Under the pieces are notes generated by a model, which saw nothing but the letters and a program-made list of their open reading frames with translations, did not search any database and was not told where the DNA came from. Shown piece by piece: positions 1-6,079 of a DNA stretch of 36,450 bases. The DNA comes from Candidatus Methanogaster sp. (lineage in GTDB: Archaea > Halobacteriota > Methanosarcinia > Methanosarcinales > Methanogasteraceae). The stretch is from positions 1 through 36,450 of the forward strand of contig PQXF01000028.1 of assembly GCA_003194445.1 (NCBI GenBank). Direction: 5' to 3'. Position 1 is the first letter of the stretch; every line of letters begins with the position of its first letter. Position numbers and translations under genes: made by a program.

Positions 1-149
1 GTATGGGACATGCCTGTAAGTTTTACAACTTTCGTGATTCCGCCCCACCCAAGTTCAAGCGCTTTAGCCGCTGCAAACCGCCGTGCTTGAACTTCATCCG
101 CTCCGGACAAGGCTTTCAACCATGATGTGGGTTGTGCGTGATCATCCAT
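1..149 (-). CDS. Partial transposase-like N terminus, cut by window edge
   Basis: An open frame starts at an ATG read on the minus strand at 149 and runs off the left edge. The visible 49 residues include an Ala/Arg-rich helix and a stretch reading LGWGGITKVVKLTGMS. This resembles the helix-turn-helix N terminus of ISAzo13-type transposases as I remember them. There is no catalytic domain in view, so the assignment rests on a short segment. It lies 73 bp downstream of the AAA ATPase gene on the same strand, but an operon link is not shown. It marks a probable mobile element bordering the defence island. Confidence 0.35.
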   Translation of the reverse strand, partial: MDDHAQPTSWLKALSGADEVQARRFAAAKALELGWGGITKVVKLTGMSH

Positions 150-221
150 GCTTGTATATACGAGGGTTTGTCTAATAAACTTTGCTACTTTATTTTTCGG
201 TAACGACTAAGGTACCGCCAT

Positions 222-1679
222 TCATTCTTCATCCTCCGGATCGCTTTCCCCGACCTGATAATGCACGAAAACCTCCGTCTGATCCCAGAAACGAAGATCT
301 AAACGATGTTCAAGCCACGCATCGAGGTTAGAGTATTTGAAGCGAGACGTCATCAATTCACCATCCACAAGTTTCATGCGGAATGCTCGAATCGTATCCT
401 GTAACTTTTCTCTTCCCTTCAAAACCTTGGCAAAGAACGCTATGGTTTCCAAACTCTGCGTCGAGATGAAGACCTGAATCGGCTTGTCCTTAACGATCTC
501 CACGACCTCCCTGACCAACCGGCACAAACTCTTCGAATGCATAAAAAGCTCGGGATCCTCCCAGAGAAATATCCCTTCACGTCCATCCTTGCACCGATCC
601 GCAAGTACCGATAGCCCCGAGAGCACCTTAAACGCATGCCTCGCACCATCTCCGAAATCATCGATCGGGATCGTGCCCTTTTCTTCATTTTCAATGGAAC
701 CCTGCACCAGGTCTGGCGAGGTGGGATTCAGTTCGATATCAACCACGAAGTCACCCATGTCCGGAAGAACACTTTTGAGTCTCTGTGTTAACTCCTTGCG
801 CCAACCGTGTATACTACGCATCGCCAACCAAAAGTCTTTGTTGAAAGGATCATCAGTGGCATGGAAATCGAAGAAGAACACACAATTCGCATCTGCCACC
901 GTTCCTTCCGCGCCCCACGCACCAAGACTCTTCCTCCAGTGGATGAAATCCGGATACCATGTGAAGGCAAAGCGTCTATGCACGTTCTCATCGGAAGAGA
1001 ATTCATCCGGATACAGATCCGGGAGATAGTAGTCCAGGATATTATCCAGGCCCTCCGGGTTGTCGAGTACGAAGACACCAATGGTTTTTAGCATTGTTTT
1101 CACGGATCTTTCGGTATCTTCGCGTCCCCTTATTAACTGTGGGATGATTTGAAACTCTTTCAGAGGCTCATTCTTGTCCAGATACGGAATTTCATAATAT
1201 ATTGCATCGTTCGATGTATAATATCCCGGAGCCTCCTGCCACGATTCCAACTTGCCGTGTCGTTTCCAGATGCGAGGACATGGAGAAACGCCCAACAGAT
1301 CTGCCTCTATCGGAACAAAGGCATCCCGACTACGACGCAACATCCGGCTACGACGCGACATGTCCTTTTCAATGTTATCAATGTCCTCTTCAATGTCATC
1401 AATGTCCTTTTCAATGTTATCAATGTCCTCTTCAATGTCATCAATGTCCTCTTCAATGTCATCAATGTCATTTTCAATGTCATCTTCTACTTCTATTTCC
1501 GAAAAAGTGTCCGCATCCAGCCCACACGCCCTGCCGCTCACAGACAGCCAGTAGAGCGCCTCTAGAATAGCAGTCTTCCCGCTGTTGTTCGGACCAACAA
1601 GGAGGTTAATCTTCCCCATGTCCTTGATAGCACCTTTCCGAATGCCCCGGAAACGGCTCAGAATCAATCGTTCGATCAT
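222..1679 (-). CDS. AAA ATPase (RecF/OLD-like) with acidic heptad tract
   Basis: The 485-residue protein begins with a LILSRFRGIRKG segment and a Walker A motif, GPNNSGKT, near residues 29-36. The C-terminal half carries an ABC-type signature region (DDFGDGARHAF), a Walker B-like FLWEDPE and a switch-like FISTQS. This is the layout of the AAA_15/AAA_21 SMC-like ATPases found in OLD-type nucleases and in CRISPR-linked ATPases. No TOPRIM nuclease domain follows. Residues of about 65-107 are a nearly pure Asp/Glu/Ile heptad repeat inserted after the P-loop lobe. The start has an AGGGAT ribosome site just upstream. The stop of cmr1 lies 3 bp before the start codon, so the two genes are probably co-transcribed. 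The function is unknown, with a nucleic-acid-linked defence role inferred from context. Confidence 0.8.
   Translation of the reverse strand: MIERLILSRFRGIRKGAIKDMGKINLLVGPNNSGKTAILEALYWLSVSGRACGLDADTFSEIEVEDDIENDIDDIEEDIDDIEEDIDNIEKDIDDIEEDIDNIEKDMSRRSRMLRRSRDAFVPIEADLLGVSPCPRIWKRHGKLESWQEAPGYYTSNDAIYYEIPYLDKNEPLKEFQIIPQLIRGREDTERSVKTMLKTIGVFVLDNPEGLDNILDYYLPDLYPDEFSSDENVHRRFAFTWYPDFIHWRKSLGAWGAEGTVADANCVFFFDFHATDDPFNKDFWLAMRSIHGWRKELTQRLKSVLPDMGDFVVDIELNPTSPDLVQGSIENEEKGTIPIDDFGDGARHAFKVLSGLSVLADRCKDGREGIFLWEDPELFMHSKSLCRLVREVVEIVKDKPIQVFISTQSLETIAFFAKVLKGREKLQDTIRAFRMKLVDGELMTSRFKYSNLDAWLEHRLDLRFWDQTEVFVHYQVGESDPEDEE
1360..1485 (-). repeat. Six tandem 21-bp units inside the ATPase gene
   Basis: Six 21-bp units of the form ATGTCCTCTTCAATGTCATCA (variants have TTTT or TTAT) lie head to tail on the plus strand. 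Each encodes seven residues of the DDIEEDI/DNIEKDI type on the minus strand, so copy-number change keeps the reading frame. The tract encodes a charged heptad stretch likely to form a helix or coiled coil. This is a minisatellite and probably variable in length between strains. Confidence 0.9.
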
Positions 1680-1682
1680 GTT

Positions 1683-2813
1683 TCATCCCTCCATAAATCT
1701 GATGATATCCTTGTCTGTTAGGCGATCTACATTAAGGTCTGTCGGAGTGGTGTAGTCGAGATTCAAGGCTTTCTTCCAGATCGTTTCATCATTGAGCATC
1801 TTCTCGAGCAGATCGATATCCTGCCGGTGCTGAAACGGGGGCTGATGATGCGGACATATCGTTTTGGGGGTCTTCTCGAGCAGATCGATATCCTGCCGGT
1901 GCTGAAACACCCCGCTCTTCGTTCGTTCCTCTTCCGGAATCGATGCCCAGCCCCGCACAACCCACACACCGCCTTCCCGGTAAGCCCAGCTCACCGACAC
2001 CCTGCTTCGCAGTCGATCCTCGCCTGTGGATGATCCGAACAGCCATCGCTTCGCGGGAAACGGTGCATCCCATTCCACGAAACGCCACCGATTCTTCAGG
2101 ACCGGCGAGACCGGAACCATTCCCAGTTCAGCCAGATGCGATACTACTGAGGCATCCTTCCGATTCCCAAGCAGGCGCTGCAGCCCACCAATCCGCATCC
2201 ACCAATCCGGATGAGACGGCTTGAAGCGAAACTTGAAGAAGAACCAGTGTCGCAGATCGGGCACATCCGGTCGCTCATTATTAGAACCCATAATCTCCCA
2301 TTTTTTGGCGCATTTTGAGACCTCACTGCGATTGACTATCTTGAAAAACCCATACCCAAGTTGAGGTTTTGCACCCATCGCGCCCCGTTTCTCGAGAAAC
2401 AACAGTAAAGACGCGAGTATTCCCACAATCTCCGAATCCCCGCGTATCTTGAGCGTAAATTTACCCACCCTTCCTGCCGGCAGGAACCAGCCATGTGATC
2501 GCCCTGGCGGGATGATCCTGAGATCAGTACCCGTCCATGCAGGTCCGGTCTCATCCCGCACGATTCTCATATCAAATCTCCTCTTCCATCCGGTCGCGCC
2601 AAAGACCTGGCACACGTCACACAACACCTCATCGTAACGGCATTTGGTCTTCGTCGGATCGCACGCGCTTCCGCCAATTCCCCGAACGATCGCCTCGTAC
2701 CACCAGCGCAGGCTGCCGATGATGCCGGTCTCATGCAGGCGATCGGTGGTTCGGTTGGCACCGCCGGTCAGGATAGGTGTCAGTGGTTGTACGGATATTT
2801 CAAGCGTTTTCAT
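1683..2813 (-). CDS. cmr1: Cmr1-like type III-B RAMP protein
   Basis: The start chosen is the ATG at 2813, which gives MKTLEISVQPLTPILTGGA and has GGAGTG about ten bases upstream; an open extension to 2903 looks untranslated. The N terminus is the Cmr1 signature, a first RAMP strand followed by LTPILTGGANR and the loop GIIGSLRWWYEAIVRG. A second glycine-rich loop (GAMGAKPQLGYGFFKI) sits mid-protein. Cmr1 is a subunit at the 3' end of the crRNA in type III-B effector complexes. No other cmr genes are visible, so this is an orphan subunit beside an ATPase. The C-terminal part contains a 24-residue in-frame insertion flanked by repeated FQHRQDIDLLEK, described separately. Either it is a remnant of a lost III-B operon, or it works with the distant effector genes. 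Confidence 0.88.
   Translation of the reverse strand: MKTLEISVQPLTPILTGGANRTTDRLHETGIIGSLRWWYEAIVRGIGGSACDPTKTKCRYDEVLCDVCQVFGATGWKRRFDMRIVRDETGPAWTGTDLRIIPPGRSHGWFLPAGRVGKFTLKIRGDSEIVGILASLLLFLEKRGAMGAKPQLGYGFFKIVNRSEVSKCAKKWEIMGSNNERPDVPDLRHWFFFKFRFKPSHPDWWMRIGGLQRLLGNRKDASVVSHLAELGMVPVSPVLKNRWRFVEWDAPFPAKRWLFGSSTGEDRLRSRVSVSWAYREGGVWVVRGWASIPEEERTKSGVFQHRQDIDLLEKTPKTICPHHQPPFQHRQDIDLLEKMLNDETIWKKALNLDYTTPTDLNVDRLTDKDIIRFMEG
1799..1908. repeat. 38-bp direct repeat with 34-bp middle inside cmr1
   Basis: Positions 1799-1836 and 1871-1908 are identical (core cttctcgagcagatcgatat), separated by 34 unrelated bases. The total insertion period is 72 bp, so the frame of cmr1 is kept and 24 residues are added. 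The sizes match a CRISPR repeat (37 bp in this locus) plus spacer (35-43 bp), but the sequence is unrelated to the CRISPR repeats. Confidence 0.9.
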
Positions 2814-3036
2814 GCCGTTCTCACTCCACTTGATCTCGTCATTTAGTTTCACCTCATCCGGACCTGCATTTTCCACAAAAATCTTTGGTGATAAACAGTT
2901 CAAGAGTATTCATCACTGCATATAGGAAACAATTGTTTGTAAACCTTTTCTTTTTTGCCATGGGCTACGTAGATGAGACTACCGAGTGTTGGTTTTTGAC
3001 ATGTTCGGGGACGCAAATGTAAAAGGGTGTGGTGGA

Positions 3037-4440
3037 GTTGCAATCCCCTATGAGCGGGTCTGGTCTTTCACACAAGAACTTGAAGCAAAGAACTCTGTAC
3101 TCTTGGCTCTATCGAGTTTCAATCCCCTATGAGCGGGTCTGGTCTTTCACACTTTTGGATCTTTTGTATTCCAGCTATTGTGATAATGTTTCAATCCCCT
3201 ATGAGCGGGTCTGGTCTTTCACACTCTGACTTGGCAGGAGGTAAGAAAATGGAAATTTTGAGTTTCAATCCCCTATGAGCGGGTCTGGTCTTTCACACGA
3301 AGAGCGTCATCTGGAAGCCATTGTCAAGGCAGACATTCTTTGTTTCAATCCCCTATGAGCGGGTCTGGTCTTTCACACGAGATCTCGGAGGACGCGACTC
3401 TTTCCGTTCTAGAGCTCATTGTTTCAATCCCCTATGAGCGGGTCTGGTCTTTCACACTCCGAGGAGGAGCGACGATCAGAGAAGTTCTCGAGGTGTTTCA
3501 ATCCCCTATGAGCGGGTCTGGTCTTTCACACGGAGATGCTCGAACGCTAAAGGAAGTGTTCCAGAGGTCTCTGTTTCAATCCCCTATGAGCGGGTCTGGT
3601 CTTTCACACTGGAAGAGCTGAAGAGCTAGCGAAGAGTTAAGTACATGTTTCAATCCCCTATGAGCGGGTCTGGTCTTTCACACTGAACGATGGGATTCAC
3701 CGTACGATTATTACTGCAGGTATGTTTCAATCCCCTATGAGCGGGTCTGGTCTTTCACACATTTCATCGATGCTCTTCATCAGAAAGCATCGAAAGAACT
3801 GTTTCAATCCCCTATGAGCGGGTCTGGTCTTTCACACGAAAAGATTTATTTCTAAGTTTGAAGAAAAACTTAGAAAAATGTTTCAATCCCCTATGAGCGG
3901 GTCTGGTCTTTCACACGTAATTTTTGCAAGTGTGAAACTTGCTCTTACAGAATGTTTCAATCCCCTATGAGCGGGTCTGGTCTTTCACACGTTGTTCTCA
4001 GGTCGGAGGGGACAGAGATGAGAGAATCTGTTTCAATCCCCTATGAGCGGGTCTGGTCTTTCACACCCAGAAGAGAAAGCTGGTGGCTGGACTTGGTCCA
4101 AAATGTTTCAATCCCCTATGAGCGGGTCTGGTCTTTCACACTCTTCTTCTCTTACCCGGATGAAATAACGGTGGAAATGTCGTTTCAATCCCCTATGAGC
4201 GGGTCTGGTCTTTCACACGGGGACACTGTTCTAGAAGTAAACGCTTTTACAAATGTTTCAATCCCCTATGAGCGGGTCTGGTCTTTCACACGGGGATACA
4301 GAATATCCCTCGAAAATCTCTCCAAAAGTGTTTCAATCCCCTATGAGCGGGTCTGGTCTTTCACACTTTAGATTCAACTGCATTAGACGCTCATATAAAA
4401 AGTGTTTCAATCCCCTATGAGCGGGTCTGGTCTTTCACAC
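3037..4440 (-). CRISPR. CRISPR array 1, 19 repeats / 18 spacers
   Basis: A 37-bp repeat, GTTTCAATCCCCTAT through to TCACAC with centre GAGCGGGTCTGGTCTT, recurs from 3037 to 4440. Spacers are 35-43 bp. The first repeat (3037) carries one change (GTTG for GTTT) and marks the old, trailer end. The last repeat abuts an AT-rich leader, so transcription is predicted on the minus strand toward low coordinates. On that strand the repeat ends in ATTGAAAC, the usual 8-nt crRNA 5' handle of type III systems. The adaptation operon lies directly upstream of the leader in the same direction. The spacer at 3225-3261 is nearly the same as one in array 3. Confidence 0.98.
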
Positions 4441-4805
4441 ACCACCAATTTTCGCACATTATCGCAAAATTGGATGGCTGATCTACAGCTGTTATCCCGC
4501 GTTTAACCACAGGATATGACTGCACGATACTGGTGGAACTTGATGGTATTTAAGGTTTGCGATAATCGATCATAATCACTAAATTATAATCATGCTATCA
4601 TAAAACTAAAATCGCAAATAGCAAATGTTTTCAAATTTTAACCCCTATCCGTGCTTCGTAGCTCTGCGATAATCCCCCCCTATTTTGCACCCCATTTAGA
4701 TTATCGCAAAGATCATTTAGATTATCGCAAAGACCCAAAATCGCGATTGGTGATTGAGTTCAGACAATATTCATCCGATTGCTCCACCACTCTCAACGTA
4801 GATTC
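4441..4805 (-). promoter_or_regulatory. Leader of array 1 with TTTGCGATAAT boxes
   Basis: This gene-free, AT-rich stretch separates cas2 from array 1. It contains repeated boxes of the form TTTGCGATAAT or its complement: 4556-4566, around 4610-4618, 4665-4673, 4701-4710 and 4722-4731. Right at the junction with the first repeat is an inverted repeat, CCAATTTTCGC (4445-4455) with GCAAAATTGG (4464-4473). The block is homologous to the leader of array 2, including a shared CATAATCACTAAATTATA string. A leader normally carries the promoter for pre-crRNA and the docking site for Cas1-Cas2. Which protein binds the boxes is not known. Confidence 0.85.
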
Positions 4806-5081
4806 CTACACCACATAGTACGTATCCTCGTCAAAAGACTCGCATCGTCCCAATATGACCGCTCTCTTCAAACATGATGCACAGATGGGATATACCCTTA
4901 TGCTGTCATCCCCTTCGGCGAATCGATCGAGTCCAACGACAAGATCGTTAAGCCTATCTGCATCAAGATGGCATTCAAAAACACTGTACTGCACACGCTT
5001 CCCATGGTCTTTGAGCAGACCTGCAACCCGGTTCCTCTTCTTGTCATCCGAGATATCGTAGGAGATCAGCACATACGTCAT
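4806..5081 (-). CDS. cas2: Cas2, CRISPR adaptation endonuclease-fold subunit
   Basis: The start is the ATG at 5081, giving MTYVLISYDISDDKKR and 91 residues, the normal Cas2 length. The open frame continues upstream to 5219 but that part overlaps cas1 and has no Cas2 similarity. The first strand ends in the conserved YDISDDKKR motif with the Asp typical of Cas2, followed by VQYSVFECHLDADRL, a second diagnostic segment. Cas2 dimers bridge two Cas1 dimers in the spacer integration complex. It starts 2 bp after the cas1 stop codon and is the last gene of the RT-primase-cas1-cas2 operon. Confidence 0.95.
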   Translation of the reverse strand: MTYVLISYDISDDKKRNRVAGLLKDHGKRVQYSVFECHLDADRLNDLVVGLDRFAEGDDSIRVYPICASCLKRAVILGRCESFDEDTYYVV

Positions 5082-5082
5082 T

Positions 5083-6069
5083 TTAGCGCACCAGGAATGG
5101 TTGGTATGTCTCTCTGTTGAGTACGGTCTGCCGCATGTTATCCACCTGTTCTCGAAAGACCTTGCGATAACTTGTGTACGAGTTCCCCCTCTTAAAAGAC
5201 TTCTCCATCCGATCTTCATAGAAGCTGAAAAACCTCTTTAGTGACTCCTTATTCAGGAGAACCGCGCCATCACTTTCTTTATGGAAATCTACTTCTTTGA
5301 TGCTTTCTTTATTTGTGAGTGACTGGACAAGCCCATCGATTACAGGGTGGCGGAATTCCTCGATCATATCCAGTGGCAGAGACTGCCTGCCATATCTCAA
5401 ACCATGCATGAATCCTATGAAGGGGTCAAAGCCTGTGGATTCCATCAAAGCCGACATCTCATTCGCGATAAGAACATACCCCAGGCTCAAAAGAGCATTT
5501 ACCGGGTCTAATGGCGGGCGTCTGTTCCGCCCCTCAAAGACAAAATTGGATAGCATCGTTGCGTAGCAATTATAGTATGCTCTGGTGCTGGCACCCTCCA
5601 GACCCATGAGTGCGGATATCGTGCTCTCGTGTGGGATTTGGGAGAGAGAACGGGAGATTGTATCCATATCGGATGTGAAATCCGCTTCGGGGCGATTCCT
5701 CTGGTAGCGCAGGAGGAGAGTGCGCTGGTTCTTCATCTTTCCCTCAAGAATGCTTCTGGCGGTGATCAGCTTAAACTCCTCATCCTTGTATCGATCGTAT
5801 TGAGCCAATCTTAAGAATACATTCTTCGACTGAACCGGGGTCAGTCTGCCCTTGAGTCTGCCGTTCATGGAGAGAAAACTCACTTCGATCCCGCTACTTA
5901 GAAGAAAGCTGATCGCCTGGGTGCTTATTTGCACTGCTCCGAATATCAGGATATGATCGATTTCATGCGCCGGGACATCGAGTAACGTTACACCACCTCT
6001 CTCCACCAGAAGCCTCTGGGAAGTCTTACGGAGTTTCGAGCCTTGCTCGGTTAGATATAGTGTAGACAT
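5083..6069 (-). CDS. cas1: Cas1, spacer integrase
   Basis: The 328-residue protein matches Cas1 throughout. The N-terminal beta domain begins MSTLYLTEQGSKLRK, and the alpha-helical domain contains the metal-binding residues: Glu158 in LMGLEGASTRAYY, His222 in FMHGLRYGRQSLPLD, and Asp234 with nearby Glu237. These are the expected catalytic positions, so the enzyme should be active. It lies 10 bp downstream of the RT-primase gene and immediately upstream of cas2. It is not fused to the RT, unlike the better known RT-Cas1 proteins. Confidence 0.97.
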   Translation of the reverse strand: MSTLYLTEQGSKLRKTSQRLLVERGGVTLLDVPAHEIDHILIFGAVQISTQAISFLLSSGIEVSFLSMNGRLKGRLTPVQSKNVFLRLAQYDRYKDEEFKLITARSILEGKMKNQRTLLLRYQRNRPEADFTSDMDTISRSLSQIPHESTISALMGLEGASTRAYYNCYATMLSNFVFEGRNRRPPLDPVNALLSLGYVLIANEMSALMESTGFDPFIGFMHGLRYGRQSLPLDMIEEFRHPVIDGLVQSLTNKESIKEVDFHKESDGAVLLNKESLKRFFSFYEDRMEKSFKRGNSYTSYRKVFREQVDNMRQTVLNRETYQPFLVR

Positions 6070-6079
6070 GTAACGATCC

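Noticed and set aside
1149-1570. Plus-strand frames over the ATPase heptad tract
   Set aside because: They are shadows of the 21-bp repeat, whose length being a multiple of three keeps several frames open on both strands.
3029-4371. Long plus-strand open frames through CRISPR array 1 (and similar ones at 14904-15269 and 16180-16401)
   Set aside because: They are repeats translated by chance; the repeated FQSPMSGSGLSH/FNPLLSGSGLHT peptides come from the CRISPR repeat, and the arrays are transcribed from the other strand.
5083-5219. N-terminal extension of cas2 up to 5219
   Set aside because: It overlaps cas1 in another frame and Cas2 proteins begin at the YVLISYDISDD strand; the ATG at 5081 gives the normal length.
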